Positions 44,810 through 54,016 of a DNA stretch of 64,000 nt are shown one piece after another. Where the stretch lies: NCBI RefSeq assembly GCF_014651835.1, contig NZ_BMXQ01000001.1, positions 992,001 to 1,056,000 of the forward strand, given 5' to 3'. Below the pieces are notes generated by a model. That model saw only the letters and a program-made list of their open reading frames with translations, searched no databases and had not been told where the DNA came from. Positions within the stretch are counted from its first letter, which is position 1; the number at the start of each line of letters is the position of its first letter. The DNA comes from Pigmentiphaga litoralis (GTDB lineage Bacteria > Pseudomonadota > Gammaproteobacteria > Burkholderiales > Burkholderiaceae_B). The translations under genes were made by a program, and so were the position numbers.

Positions 44810-45567
44810 TCGGGCGTGGCCCAATCGGTAGCGGCCCAGTCGCGCACGGCAGGCATCTGTTCGGCGTGGGTCAGGTCAAAGCGCAGCGGCGTGATCGACA
44901 CCGCGCCCTCGACACACGCATGGAAATCGGTGCCGGGCGTGGCGTCGGCGGCCTTGCCGGCCGGCCCGATCCAGTAGACCGGTTCGCCATAGGGCGTGGC
45001 CGACTTGACGACCGGCTCGGACGGGTGCCGCTTGCCCAGGCGCGTGACGCGCGGCGGCAACAGCTCGGTGAGGGGGCGGTTGGGAATATTCACGTTCAGC
45101 AGCACAGGCGACGGCAGCGGATTGGCCACGAACTGGTCGACCACTCGCCGGGCCACGGCGGCCGCAGCGTCCAGATGCGTCCAGCCCTTCTGCACCTGCG
45201 AGAACGCGATCGACGGAATGCCGAACAGATAGCCTTCGGTGGCGGCAGCAACCGTCCCTGAGTAGAGCGTGTCTTCACCCATGTTCTGGCCGTCGTTGAT
45301 GCCCGACACGATCAGGTCCGGCCGGCGATCGAGCAGTCCTGTCAGGGCCACGTGCACACAATCGGACGGTGTGCCATTCACATACATGAAGCCACTGGCC
45401 GCCTTGCGCACCGACAACGGGCGGTCGAGCGTAAGGGAATTGGACGAGCCGCTGCGATTGGTCTCGGGCGCGACGACGATCAGTTCCGCCAGCGGACGCA
45501 GCGCGTCGACCAGCGCGGCAAGGCCCGGGGCGAAATACCCATCATCATTGGAAACCAGGATCAGCAT
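44788..45567 (-). CDS. surE: 5'-nucleotidase SurE
   Basis: 259 aa from [15 protein letters not shown]. The NDDG metal site (about residues 7-10), [13 protein letters not shown] (about 41-53), [13 protein letters not shown] and [21 protein letters not shown] (about 96-116) are the SurE family motifs. It removes phosphate from nucleoside 5'- and 3'-monophosphates and polyphosphate. First gene of surE-pcm-nlpD, a stationary-phase survival cluster in many proteobacteria. The frame is open 29 codons upstream, but the NDDG start is conserved. Confidence 0.95.
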   Translation of the reverse strand: MLILVSNDDGYFAPGLAALVDALRPLAELIVVAPETNRSGSSNSLTLDRPLSVRKAASGFMYVNGTPSDCVHVALTGLLDRRPDLIVSGINDGQNMGEDTLYSGTVAAATEGYLFGIPSIAFSQVQKGWTHLDAAAAVARRVVDQFVANPLPSPVLLNVNIPNRPLTELLPPRVTRLGKRHPSEPVVKSATPYGEPVYWIGPAGKAADATPGTDFHACVEGAVSITPLRFDLTHAEQMPAVRDWAATDWATPEWTGANR

Positions 45568-45663
45568 GTCATCGTCCAGCACGGGGGCAAAGAGGTCGGG
45601 ATTGCGGTATGGGAGGCGGCCAGCGTCGTGCGCAAGGCAGCCCACGCAGGCCATCGATCAACG

Positions 45664-45694
45664 AAAAAGCCCGCCGGGCAATCCCTGCGGGCTT
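45664..45694 (-). terminator. intrinsic terminator before surE
   Basis: 8-bp stem AAGCCCGC / GCGGGCTT; on the minus strand a run of five T follows. It ends transcripts from the methyltransferase gene side before surE starts. Confidence 0.75.
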
Positions 45695-45819
45695 GATTCA
45701 TGTACCGGCCCGCTCTCGATACACGCCGGGGAGCCCGCCGACGAAGGGACGATTGTACATGAGGGTATCGTCCTAACGGTGGATAACGCCACACTTGCGG
45801 GCATGGGCGCGACATGTCA

Positions 45820-46446
45820 TCAGCATGCGCGCCACACACTGGCCAGCCAGGGCTGCTGCTCAAGCGGCAGGCCGGCCGGACGATAGTAATGATCGATCTC
45901 GGTAAAGCCGGCGGCGGTCATCAGCGACTGCCAGCGTTCCAGGTCATGGTAGGCGCCATACCGTCCACGATTCCACCCTTCTTCATTGTTGCCGCGGGGA
46001 TTGGAGGTAAACAGCACCCCGCGTGGCCTGAGCGCCTTGCGCAGGTCGGTCAGCACGCGCGGCAGCTCCTGGCTCGGCACGTGGAACAACACGGCATTGG
46101 CGAAGATGCCGTCGAAGCGCGCCGCCGGCAGGTCGAGCGCCAGCAGGTCCTGATGCCAGACCTCGCACCCCGAATCGGTGCGCGCCATGGTCACGAACTC
46201 CGGCGTGCCATCCAGACCGACCGCGCGATGCCCCAGGGCGGTGAATGTGCGCAGGTCACGGCCGGGTCCGCATCCGACATCCAGGATGTCGAACGGCGGC
46301 TGGCCTTCGATGGCCGAGAGCAAGGCGTGGATGTTCTGCGAGACGTCGTGATCCCGCGTCCCTTCGCGGAACGGCTCGGCCGACCCGCTGTAGTGCGCGA
46401 TCGTCCGTGCGGCGATGGTGGCCAGTTCTTCGGGTGCCAGGGGCAT
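45820..46446 (-). CDS. class I SAM-dependent methyltransferase
   Basis: 208 aa. SAM-binding motif I ILDVGCGPGRDLRTFTALGH (about residues 53-72), motif II acidic residue in VGLDGTPEFVTMA, and motif FDGIFANAVLFHVP. Typical UbiE/Tam-type small methyltransferase; the C-terminal YYRPAGLPLEQQPWLASVWR has been seen in families acting on small molecules. Substrate unknown. It is not in an operon with surE, since a terminator separates them. Confidence 0.82.
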   Translation of the reverse strand: MPLAPEELATIAARTIAHYSGSAEPFREGTRDHDVSQNIHALLSAIEGQPPFDILDVGCGPGRDLRTFTALGHRAVGLDGTPEFVTMARTDSGCEVWHQDLLALDLPAARFDGIFANAVLFHVPSQELPRVLTDLRKALRPRGVLFTSNPRGNNEEGWNRGRYGAYHDLERWQSLMTAAGFTEIDHYYRPAGLPLEQQPWLASVWRAC

Positions 46447-46574
46447 GGTCGGACTCCGTATGTCAGTTAAAGCAATGGTAGACGGTCACGCTGCGACGCA
46501 CCGTCGTGGGGCAGATCCGGCAGCGTGCATCCGCCTGGGCGCACCAGAACCAGGCGAAAAGGGAGCGTTCAGCA

Positions 46575-46590
46575 TGGCACAGCGCTTGCT
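46575..46590 (+). promoter_or_regulatory. sigma-54 (RpoN) promoter of the amino-acid ABC operon
   Basis: TGGCACAGCGCTTGCT matches the -24/-12 consensus TGGCAC-R-N4-TTGCW at every fixed base, with GG and GC 10 bp apart. Transcription would start near 46600, about 29 bp before the binding-protein gene. A GCACCA half-site lies at 46541-46546 but no full NtrC site was seen. Confidence 0.82.
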
Positions 46591-46628
46591 TGGAAAGGTT
46601 TGGTTTCATTTATTGGACGATCTCCGCC

Positions 46629-47414
46629 ATGAAGTTTTTCTCGCTCCTGACCAGCCTTTCCGCTGCCGCCCTGCTCGTCCACGCTCCGGCCCACGCGCAA
46701 GCTGCCCTAGACAATGTAATGAGCAAGAAGGTCATCCACATTGCCGTGCCGACCGACTACCCCCCTTACGGTTATGTCGGCCCGGACCTGAAACCCATCG
46801 GCCTGGATGTCGAGATGGCTACCCTGATCGCGCAGAAGCTGGGCGTCAAGCTCGACCTCGTGCCGGTCACCAGCGCCAACCGCATTCCCTACCTGCAGAC
46901 CAAGAAAGCTGACCTGGTGATTTCGACGCTGGGCAAGAACGCCGAACGCGAAAAGGTGATCGACTTCACGGCGGCTTATTCGCCCTTCTTCCAGGCCGTG
47001 TTTGGTCCCAAGAGCATTACCGTCAAGACCCCGGCCGACCTGGTCGGCAAGACCGTTGCCGTGACGCGCGGCGCGATGGAAGACCAGGAACTGACGAAGC
47101 TGGCGCCGGCGGGCGTCGACATCAAGCGCTTCGAAGACAACAACGTGACGGCATCGGCCTACGTGGCCGGCCAGACGCAACTGGTGGCGATCGGCGCCGC
47201 GGTGGCGGGCACCATCATGCAGAAGAATCCGCAGACCAACACCGAATACAAGCTGTTGATCAAGGACTCGCCCAACTTCATCGGCATTGCCAAGGGTGAA
47301 GACAAGCTGCGCGCCAAGGTGAACGAGATCATTCTGGCCGCCAAGGCCGATGGCACCATCGACAAGATGTCGCAAAAGTGGCTGGGCCGCCCGGCTGGCA
47401 CCCTGCCGGAATAA
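46629..47414 (+). CDS. amino-acid ABC transporter substrate-binding protein
   Basis: 261 aa with a Sec signal peptide (MKFFSLLTSLSAAALLVHAP...AHA cut near residue 23). Family 3 solute-binding fold: VIHIAVPTDYPPYGYVGPDL, KPIGLDVEMATLIAQKLGVK and the R-E-K-V-I-D-F motif (EREKVIDFTAAY). Binds a polar amino acid, possibly glutamate/aspartate, but the substrate cannot be fixed by eye. It is first in the operon with two permeases and an ATPase. A sigma-54 promoter lies upstream; an attenuator hairpin separates it from the permeases. Confidence 0.92.
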   Translation: MKFFSLLTSLSAAALLVHAPAHAQAALDNVMSKKVIHIAVPTDYPPYGYVGPDLKPIGLDVEMATLIAQKLGVKLDLVPVTSANRIPYLQTKKADLVISTLGKNAEREKVIDFTAAYSPFFQAVFGPKSITVKTPADLVGKTVAVTRGAMEDQELTKLAPAGVDIKRFEDNNVTASAYVAGQTQLVAIGAAVAGTIMQKNPQTNTEYKLLIKDSPNFIGIAKGEDKLRAKVNEIILAAKADGTIDKMSQKWLGRPAGTLPE

Positions 47415-47444
47415 GGCGCTCGCTCCTCCCCCCGCTCGACCTTG

Positions 47445-47475
47445 CCGGACGCCACGGGCGTCCGGCCCCATCTTT
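47445..47475 (+). terminator. attenuator hairpin after the binding-protein gene
   Basis: Perfect 10-bp stem GCCGGACGCC / GGCGTCCGGC with a 3-base loop, followed by CCCATCTTTT. Such partial terminators typically give more binding protein than membrane components in ABC operons. Confidence 0.75.
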
Positions 47476-47501
47476 TCATCGAGCCGCTTCGGGGCTTTTC
47501 C

Positions 47502-48164
47502 ATGAACATAACTTTTGATTTTGCCGCGGTGCTCGTGGACTGGCGGCTGTTGCTGCTCGGCACCCTGATGACGATCAAGCTCACCGCGATCGCCACCGTG
47601 CTGGGCGGACTGGTCGGCGTCAGCGCTGCGTGGGCGCGGTCGCAAGGCCCGGCGTGGCTGCGGCCACTGGTCGGCGCCTATGTGGAACTGGTCCGTAACA
47701 CGCCGTTCATCGTGCAGCTGTTCTTCATCTTTTTCGGCCTGCCGGCGCTCGGACTCAAGCTGTCCGCAGAAATGGCCAGCATCATCGCCATGACGCTGAA
47801 CCTGGGGGCGTATTCGACCGAAATCGTGCGTGCCGGCATCGAGTCGACGCCGCGTGGCCAGATCGAAGCCGCGCAGAGCCTGGCCATGAATCGCTGGCAG
47901 ATTTTCACGCGGGTGGTGATGCCGCCTGCGCTGTCGCGGGTGTGGCCGGCGCTGGTCAGCCAGATCATCATCGTGATGCTGGGATCGGCCGTGTGCGGAC
48001 AGATCTCGACCGAAGAATTGTCCTTGGTCGCCAACCTGATCCAGAGCCGCAACTTCCGCGCGTTCGAGGCCTTCATCATCGCGACCGCGATCTACCTTGT
48101 GCTGTCCATCGTGCTGCGCCGGCTGCTGAACTGGTTCGGCCCGCGCTTTCTGTTCAACCGCTAA
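47502..48164 (+). CDS. amino-acid ABC transporter permease (first)
   Basis: 220 aa from MNITFDFAAVLVDWRL; the ATG is the sensible start in a longer open frame. HisM/GltJ-type permease with the cytoplasmic EAA loop QIEAAQSLAMNRWQIFTRVVM-type stretch (about residues 121-141) and VELVRNTPFIVQLFFIFFGL (about residues 63-82). Forms the inner-membrane channel with the second permease and the ATPase. 9 bp before the next gene. Confidence 0.92.
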   Translation: MNITFDFAAVLVDWRLLLLGTLMTIKLTAIATVLGGLVGVSAAWARSQGPAWLRPLVGAYVELVRNTPFIVQLFFIFFGLPALGLKLSAEMASIIAMTLNLGAYSTEIVRAGIESTPRGQIEAAQSLAMNRWQIFTRVVMPPALSRVWPALVSQIIIVMLGSAVCGQISTEELSLVANLIQSRNFRAFEAFIIATAIYLVLSIVLRRLLNWFGPRFLFNR

Positions 48165-48173
48165 GGACACCCC

Positions 48174-48827
48174 GTGGTCGAATTTTCATTGTGGGACATT
48201 GTGCGCAATCTGCTGCTGGCGGTGCGCTGGACCGTGGTCCTGTCCGTCATCGCCTTCATTGGCGGCGGCATCCTGGGCATGGTGTTGCTGGTGCTGCGGC
48301 TGGCCAAGGTGCCCGGCGCCCAGCGCGGCGTCGCGCTGTTTGTGCAGATCTTTCAGGGTACGCCGCTGCTGATGCAACTGTTCCTGGCCTATTTCGGCAT
48401 TGCGCTGTTTGGTGTCGATACCTCGGCCTGGACGGCGGCCGCCCTGGCGCTGACCTTGCATGCCTCGGCGTATCTGACCGAGATCTGGCGCGGCTGCGTC
48501 AACGCCATTCCCAAAGGCCAATGGGAGGCATCCAGCAGCCTGGCCATGAATCTGAAGGAACAACTGCTGCACATCATCCTGCCGCAGGCCGGCCGTATTG
48601 CCATCGCGCCCACGGTCGGCTTCATGGTGCAGGTCGTGAAAGGCACGGCGCTGGCATCGGTGATCGGTTTCATCGAACTGACCAAGGCCGGGTCAATGAT
48701 CGCAAACGCCACCTTCAAGCCCTTCCTGGTCTTCAGTTGCGTCGGCCTGATGTACTTCTGCCTCTGCTATCCCATCTCGGCCTGGAGCCGCCGACTGGAA
48801 AGGAAATTGAATCATGCCAACCGTTAA
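48174..48827 (+). CDS. amino-acid ABC transporter permease (second)
   Basis: 217 aa from a GTG start (GTGGTCGAATTT). Same family as its neighbour: QIFQGTPLLMQLFLAYFGIA and GQWEASSSLAMNLKEQLLHI (EAA loop). Two different permeases mean a heterodimeric channel. Its stop codon lies inside the ATPase gene (14-bp overlap). Confidence 0.92.
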   Translation: MVEFSLWDIVRNLLLAVRWTVVLSVIAFIGGGILGMVLLVLRLAKVPGAQRGVALFVQIFQGTPLLMQLFLAYFGIALFGVDTSAWTAAALALTLHASAYLTEIWRGCVNAIPKGQWEASSSLAMNLKEQLLHIILPQAGRIAIAPTVGFMVQVVKGTALASVIGFIELTKAGSMIANATFKPFLVFSCVGLMYFCLCYPISAWSRRLERKLNHANR

Positions 48828-49596
48828 CCCCGTGGCCCCGGCGGCCACCCCCAACGCGCCCTATGCCCTGGTCGACATTCGCGGACTGCGCAAGCGCTTT
48901 GGCAGCAACGAAGTCCTGAAGGGCATCGACCTGCAGATCGGCCGCCGCGAAGTCGTCTGCATCATCGGCAAGAGCGGTTCAGGCAAAAGCACCCTGCTTC
49001 GCTGCATCAACGGGCTGGAAGTGTTCCAGGAAGGCAGCCTGGCCGTGGACGGGCAGCCGCTCAAGCACAACGACACGCAGGCCATGCGTGAACTGCGTCA
49101 GCAGGTCGGCATGGTGTTCCAGAACTTCAACCTTTTTCCGCACCTGACGGCCGGACAGAACGTGATGCTGGCGCCGTCACTGGTCAAACGCCTGCCCAGG
49201 ACGCCGGGGGAAGAACGTGCCCGCAAGTTGCTGGCGCGAGTCGGCCTGGCCGAGAAGTTCGATGCCTATCCCGACCAGTTGTCGGGCGGACAGCAGCAGC
49301 GGGTGGCCATTGCGCGCGCCCTGGCGATGGAGCCGGCGGTGCTGCTGTGCGATGAAATCACGTCGGCGCTGGACCCTGAACTGGTGGGCGAAGTACTGCA
49401 GGTGGTGGAGTCACTCGCCGCCGATGGCATGACGCTGATCATGGTCACGCACGAAATGAACTTTGCCCGCAAGGTGAGCGATCGCGTCATGTTCATGCAC
49501 CAGGGGAAGGTGCACGAATCGGGTGCGCCCGCCGACCTGTTCGGCAATCCGCAGACGCCCGAGCTCAAGCAGTTCCTGTCGTCGCTGCATACTTGA
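48814..49596 (+). CDS. amino-acid ABC transporter ATP-binding protein
   Basis: 260 aa. Walker [15 protein letters not shown] (about residues 51-64), Q-loop [14 protein letters not shown], signature [16 protein letters not shown] (about 155-170), Walker [16 protein letters not shown] (about 175-189), switch His in [10 protein letters not shown]. GlnQ/HisP class that powers polar amino-acid uptake. The N-terminal 18 residues (Pro/Ala) are an addition to the family core. It overlaps the second permease by 14 bp and ends the operon. Confidence 0.96.
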   Translation: MPTVNPVAPAATPNAPYALVDIRGLRKRFGSNEVLKGIDLQIGRREVVCIIGKSGSGKSTLLRCINGLEVFQEGSLAVDGQPLKHNDTQAMRELRQQVGMVFQNFNLFPHLTAGQNVMLAPSLVKRLPRTPGEERARKLLARVGLAEKFDAYPDQLSGGQQQRVAIARALAMEPAVLLCDEITSALDPELVGEVLQVVESLAADGMTLIMVTHEMNFARKVSDRVMFMHQGKVHESGAPADLFGNPQTPELKQFLSSLHT

Positions 49597-49809
49597 TCCG
49601 CCCTCCTGGCCTGGCCCCGGCTGCCATGCGGCACGCGGCGGCCAGGCCGGCGCCAGGTGCGATCAGGCGCCTGGCTGCGCTGCTGCCGGCAGTGTCGAGC
49701 AACATCTCTTGCAAAATCGCGTGACCTGCTTGCCCCGATAGTGCCTAGACTGGGCTTAGCCCGTTCCGGCCGCCTGGCGTCTGCCCCGGCATCTTTCGAG
49801 GAAGCCTTC

Positions 49810-51114
49810 ATGTTTGCACCCAAGATTCTTGTCACCTCCCTGATGCTGGCCAGCCTGGCGGCCTGCGGCGATATGGCGCGGCTGCAGGTGTCGGACGGCT
49901 ATGGCGCCAACCCGCAGTTGCCGGCGCCGAACAAGACGCTGATGCCGACGGTGAACATTGCCAAGGCAGTGGGCTGGCCCGACGGGGCCAGGCCCCAACC
50001 TGCGGCCGGCACGACGGTCAACGCCTTTGCCGACAAGCTGGACCATCCGCGCTGGGTGTATTTGCTGCCAAACGGCGACGTGCTGGTGGCCGAGACCAAC
50101 GGCCCCGAAAAGAAGCCATCCGGCATCCGTGCCTGGGTGCAGAGCAAGGTGATGGCTCGGGCTGGCGCGAAAGTGCCCAGCGCCAATCGCATTACGCTGC
50201 TGCGCGATACCGACGGCGACGGCGTGGCCGATCAACGCAGCGTGTTCTTGCAAGGCCTGTTCTCGCCTTTCGGCATGGCCCTGGTCGGCAACACCTTCTA
50301 TGTCGCCAATGCCGATGCCGTGATGCGCTTTCCGTATCAGGCAGGCGCGACTTCGATCACGGCGCCGGGCGTCAAGGTGACGGATCTGCCAGGGGGCCTG
50401 AATCACCACTGGACCAAGAACCTGATCGCATCCAAGGACGGCAGAAAGCTGTACGCCACCGTGGGATCGAACAGCAACGTGGGCGAAAACGGCATGGACA
50501 TCGAGGAAGGCCGCGCAGCCATCTGGGAGATCGACGTGGCCAGCGGCCAGAAACGTCTGTTCGCCTCGGGCCTGCGCAATCCCAATGGCATGGCCTGGGC
50601 GCCTGGCACGAATGTGCTGTGGACCGCGGTGAACGAGCGCGACGAAATCGGCAGCGACCTGGTCCCCGATTACCTGACGTCGGTGCAGGATGGCGCGTTC
50701 TATGGCTGGCCCTACAGCTACTTTGGCGCGAACGTGGACGAGCGTGTCCAGCCGCCCCGCCCCGACCTGGTGGCCAAGGCCAGGGTGCCCGACTACGCGC
50801 TGGGGCCCCACACCGCGTCGCTGGGATTGGCCACGTCGACCGGCACGTCCTTGCCCGACACCTTCAAGGAAGGCATGTTCATCGGCCAGCACGGGTCCTG
50901 GAACCGCAAGCCGTTCAGTGGCTACAAGGTCATTTTTGTGCCGTTCTCGGGCGGCAAGCCCGCGGGTGCGCCAGTGGATGTGCTGACGGGCTTCCTGAGC
51001 GACAAGGAAGAAGCCCAGGGCCGTCCGGTGGGGGTGGCGCTGGACAAGCAGGGTGGGCTGCTGGTGGCGGACGATGTCGGGAATGTGATCTGGCGGGTGA
51101 CCGCGACGAAGTAA
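49810..51114 (+). CDS. PQQ-type sugar (sorbosone) dehydrogenase lipoprotein
   Basis: 434 aa from [20 protein letters not shown], a lipobox (LAAC) giving a lipoprotein anchored near residue 20. Beta-propeller with the GDH-B/sorbosone dehydrogenase signs: [41 protein letters not shown] (His near the PQQ site), [16 protein letters not shown] and [11 protein letters not shown]. Predicted periplasmic oxidation of a sugar or aldose with PQQ. Upstream 51-codon open frame lacks coding signs. Transcribed alone after the ABC operon. Confidence 0.87.
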   Translation: MFAPKILVTSLMLASLAACGDMARLQVSDGYGANPQLPAPNKTLMPTVNIAKAVGWPDGARPQPAAGTTVNAFADKLDHPRWVYLLPNGDVLVAETNGPEKKPSGIRAWVQSKVMARAGAKVPSANRITLLRDTDGDGVADQRSVFLQGLFSPFGMALVGNTFYVANADAVMRFPYQAGATSITAPGVKVTDLPGGLNHHWTKNLIASKDGRKLYATVGSNSNVGENGMDIEEGRAAIWEIDVASGQKRLFASGLRNPNGMAWAPGTNVLWTAVNERDEIGSDLVPDYLTSVQDGAFYGWPYSYFGANVDERVQPPRPDLVAKARVPDYALGPHTASLGLATSTGTSLPDTFKEGMFIGQHGSWNRKPFSGYKVIFVPFSGGKPAGAPVDVLTGFLSDKEEAQGRPVGVALDKQGGLLVADDVGNVIWRVTATK

Positions 51115-51174
51115 GGGCTCCGCGGCCCTATCCCTTGAAGGGATGTGCGTGCTCCCCTGGAAGGGACGGGCGTC

Positions 51175-51705
51175 CTACCCCTGACCAATGCCTGTCAGCC
51201 CCACCAGCGCCCCGGCAGCCAGCAGCCACAGGGGATGCAGGCGCAGCCTGAAGCCCGCGATGGCGACCACCGCCGTGATCACCGCCAGCATCCATTCATG
51301 CGCCGTCGCCATGGTGATCAGCGCCGCGCTGGCCGCCACCAGGCCCACCGTCATGGGCACCAGGGCGGCCTGGACCTTGACCCGCCAGGGCTTGTCCTTG
51401 AACCGTTCCCACGCGTGCAGGGCCAGGCCCGTCACGATGGATGACGGGCCAAACTTGGCCAGCGTGGTGACCAGCACGCCGGGCCAGCCGGCCACGTGCC
51501 AGCCCACCAGCGTCACCACCATCATGTTCGGGCCGGGCGCGGCTTGCGCCAGCGCAAACATGGCGCTGAATTCCTGCGCCGACATCCACTGGTGCACCTC
51601 GACCACCTGGCGCTGCATCTCGGGCAGGATGGTGTTGCCGCCGCCAAAGGCCAGCAAGGACAGCTGCGTGAAGATGATCGCGAGCGAGACGAGCACGGGG
51701 GTCAT
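51175..51705 (-). CDS. chromate transporter, half-size (second subunit)
   Basis: 176 aa, five to six hydrophobic helices. Carries the CHR signature SLLAFGGGNTILPEMQRQVV (about residues 17-36) and AQAAPGPNMMVVTLVGW. Short single-domain CHR proteins work in pairs as chromate or sulfate-linked exporters. The gene's ATG overlaps the upstream partner's stop (ATGA), so the pair is translated together. Confidence 0.88.
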   Translation of the reverse strand: MTPVLVSLAIIFTQLSLLAFGGGNTILPEMQRQVVEVHQWMSAQEFSAMFALAQAAPGPNMMVVTLVGWHVAGWPGVLVTTLAKFGPSSIVTGLALHAWERFKDKPWRVKVQAALVPMTVGLVAASAALITMATAHEWMLAVITAVVAIAGFRLRLHPLWLLAAGALVGLTGIGQG

Positions 51706-52283
51706 CGCGCGGCCCGCCAGGTCACGGCCAGGCTGAGGGGAATCAGCACTGCCATGGTCGGCAACAGCGGCAGCCGGAATACCGCGATCGCAACAAAGAA
51801 CAGACAGGCTATGAAGATGGCGAGCGGCTTGCTGCGAATCGGCACCGCGATCTTGAGGGCGGTGGAAATCAGCAGCCCCGCGGCGGCGGCGGCAAGTCCC
51901 GCAAACATGTGCTGCAGATGCGGGCCGTTGAAACGCGTATAGATCGAGCCCAGGGCGATGACCACCGCCGAGGGCGCGGCAATGATGGCGAACAACGATG
52001 CCATCGCGCCCCGGGGTCCGTGGAACTTCATGCCAATGGCCACGGCCAGGTTCAGGATGTTGCCGCCCGGCAGGAATTGACAGAGGCCCAGCAGGTCGGT
52101 GAACTCCGCGTCGGTCAGCCAGTGCTTCTTTTCGACCACCAGCCGGTGCGCCAGGGGCAGCACCCCGCCAAAACCGATCATGCCCAGACCGAGGAACCCC
52201 AGGAACAGATCCATGACGGTGGGCGTCACGGTCACTTCGGTGGATGGAGAGGGAGCAGCAGCGGGCAAGGTCGGCGCAAGCAT
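51702..52283 (-). CDS. chromate transporter, half-size (first subunit)
   Basis: 193 aa. CHR motif LGLGMIGFGGVLPLAHRLVV (about residues 31-50) and GLCQFLPGGNILNLAVAIGM (about residues 66-85). An N-terminal 22-residue Ala/Pro/Thr tail precedes the first helix; MDLFLGF at 52214 is an alternative start. Together with the next gene it forms a two-part ChrA-like transporter. It diverges from the LysR gene, which may control it. Confidence 0.88.
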   Translation of the reverse strand: MLAPTLPAAAPSPSTEVTVTPTVMDLFLGFLGLGMIGFGGVLPLAHRLVVEKKHWLTDAEFTDLLGLCQFLPGGNILNLAVAIGMKFHGPRGAMASLFAIIAAPSAVVIALGSIYTRFNGPHLQHMFAGLAAAAAGLLISTALKIAVPIRSKPLAIFIACLFFVAIAVFRLPLLPTMAVLIPLSLAVTWRAAR

Positions 52284-52365
52284 CGGAACGTCATCACAGG
52301 GTCATCAGGTTGTGGATGGTAGACGCTTGCGGAAGCGGACCAAATCGATTTTTATACCGCTGCTA

Positions 52366-52382
52366 TGTGATCTACACTCACA
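52366..52382. promoter_or_regulatory. palindrome TGTGA-N7-TCACA before the LysR gene
   Basis: Perfect 5-bp arms in the 102-bp divergent region between the chromate transporter and LysR genes, ending 3 bp before the LysR start codon. It could be an autoregulatory operator or a CRP-like site (which would need a 6-base spacer). Confidence 0.4.
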
Positions 52383-52385
52383 AGC

Positions 52386-53273
52386 ATGCAACGCAAACTT
52401 CCTCCCTTGCAGGCGCTTAGAGTGTTCGAATGCGCTGCGCGCCACGAACACTTCACGCTCGCGGCCGAGGAGCTGCACGTCACGCATGGCGCCGTGAGCC
52501 GACAGGTGGCGGTGCTGGAAGACTGGTTGGGCGTCCGGGTATTCCATCGGCGTGGCAAGCGCGTCCAGCTCACAGATGACGGCCGTCGTTACCTGGTTAC
52601 CGTGCAGGCCGCGTTCGACAGTGTGGCCGCCGCCAGTGCCCGGCTGGCGGAGTCTGGCACCGTGCGCACCTTGCGGATCAATGCGCTGGCCACCTTTGCC
52701 ATGCGGTGGCTGCTGCCCCGGCTCAGCCGCTTCCAGCGCCTGTACCCCGCCGTCGAACTGAAGCTGGCAACTTCCAACACGGCGCTGACCGATGCCAGCG
52801 AAGTGTTCGACGTGGCCGTGCGCCGTGGCCCTGGCCACTGGGCCAACTGCGACAGCCGTGAATTCATGCAGGAGACGGAAGTGCCGGTCTGCAGTCCGGC
52901 ATTGATGGAGCAGTCGCCGATCCGTGAACCCGCCGACCTGCGCCACCACACCCTGCTGCATTCCGACACCCGGCCCGATGCCTGGCAGAAATGGCTGGTG
53001 TCGGCCGGGCTGTCGCCGCAGGCCTTCGGCAAACGGCAGTTTTTCGATCACTATTACCTGGCCCTGCAGGCAGCGGCTGACGGACTGGGGGTGGCATTGG
53101 GTCCCCTGCCCCTGATTCTTGACGAAATCGACAGCGGGCGGCTGGTGGTCGCGCTGCGCAAGCCCGATGTGCCGGCGCGCAGCTATTGGTGGATCGTGCC
53201 TCGGCAGCATGCCACGCAGCCGCTGGTGCGGGACTTCTGCAAGTGGCTGGAAGACGAAGCGCGGCGCGACTGA
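52386..53273 (+). CDS. LysR-family regulator, GcvA-like
   Basis: 295 aa. N-terminal helix-turn-helix LPPLQALRVFECAARHEHFT followed by LAAEELHVTHGAVSRQVAVLE (about residues 26-46), the GcvA/AmpR opening. The C-terminal periplasmic-binding-type effector domain includes LRINALATFAMRWLLPRLSRF and FPAVELKL-type stretch. The effector is unknown. It is divergent from the chromate transporter pair, its likely target, as LysR regulators usually sit next to the gene they control. Confidence 0.9.
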   Translation: MQRKLPPLQALRVFECAARHEHFTLAAEELHVTHGAVSRQVAVLEDWLGVRVFHRRGKRVQLTDDGRRYLVTVQAAFDSVAAASARLAESGTVRTLRINALATFAMRWLLPRLSRFQRLYPAVELKLATSNTALTDASEVFDVAVRRGPGHWANCDSREFMQETEVPVCSPALMEQSPIREPADLRHHTLLHSDTRPDAWQKWLVSAGLSPQAFGKRQFFDHYYLALQAAADGLGVALGPLPLILDEIDSGRLVVALRKPDVPARSYWWIVPRQHATQPLVRDFCKWLEDEARRD

Positions 53274-53298
53274 ACGCAGACGGCTCGCTTGTATTGCT

Positions 53299-53313
53299 TG
53301 CAACTCCGTTGCA
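53299..53313. promoter_or_regulatory. palindrome TGCAAC-TCC-GTTGCA, candidate operator
   Basis: Perfect 6-bp arms around 3 bases, 70 bp before the small exported protein gene that precedes a ZnuD-like receptor. Size and spacing fit a Fur-family (such as Zur) operator, but no exact consensus was recalled. Confidence 0.4.
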
Positions 53314-53382
53314 CAATGGCCGCCGACCGTGCGCCGCGTGGCGCCGCCCTGAAATCCCATGTTGCTGAAAGGAGTCGATACG

Positions 53383-53889
53383 ATGTGGCAAGCCCTTGCC
53401 CGCTGCGTACGACCTGGCATGGGACAGCGGCATGCCGGCCGGACACGGGACGGCCGCAGACCGGCTTTTGGCTGGATGGCAGTTGCCCTGCTGGTGCTGG
53501 TCATGCAGACGGCTGGCCTGGCGCACCGTATCCAGCATGGCGATGCCGCCATCCCTGGATTGGCAGCGGCCTTGGCGATGGGCGCGGGGCAGGCTGGCGC
53601 GGCCAACCCCGATGCCATCGGCGGCCGGGAGGCCTTCACTCCAGCCTCGACCCCAGCCTCTCCTGCATTGCCAGACGGCCCCCTGGCGTCCCACTTCGGC
53701 CATTCCTGTGTGCTGTTCGACGGCGATTCGCTGTTCGTGGGCGGCACCTGTCTTCCCCCTTCCCTGACGCCCTTGCGCGTCACCCAGCTCGCACCGCGAT
53801 CCTTCGCCGCGCTGCCGGTCGATCTGGCGCCCCTGCGCGCCTTCCGTTCGCGCGCCCCACCGCGCGGCGAGATCGTCGTCCTGGTTTGA
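53383..53889 (+). CDS. small exported protein upstream of the TonB receptor (DUF2946-like)
   Basis: 168 aa from ATG 53383, which has AAAGGAG 8 bp before it; an earlier ATG at 53359 lacks that site. A basic N terminus and one hydrophobic segment (WMAVALLVLVMQTAGLA, about residues 31-47) give a signal or anchor. LAHRIQHGD (H-x3-H) and HFGHSCVLFDGDSL (H-x2-H-x-C) could bind a metal. The pattern of HRI...HSC.LFD resembles DUF2946-like proteins found before metal receptors in Burkholderiales. Function unknown; a periplasmic metal-handling role is an inference. Confidence 0.6.
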   Translation: MWQALARCVRPGMGQRHAGRTRDGRRPAFGWMAVALLVLVMQTAGLAHRIQHGDAAIPGLAAALAMGAGQAGAANPDAIGGREAFTPASTPASPALPDGPLASHFGHSCVLFDGDSLFVGGTCLPPSLTPLRVTQLAPRSFAALPVDLAPLRAFRSRAPPRGEIVVLV

Positions 53890-54016
53890 GCTGTGTCGGT
53901 GGCGCGTCGCCGCCGACGTCGATTTCTGTCCGGGAACCCCTGCGCGCGGCCGTCCCATCGCAAGACGATGGCGTCTTCAAGACGCGCGCAGGTTCCGGCA
54001 CACCTTCAAGCATCTT

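Noticed and set aside
46541-46546. NtrC binding site before the sigma-54 promoter
   Set aside because: Only one GCACCA half-site; the opposing half is not recognisable.
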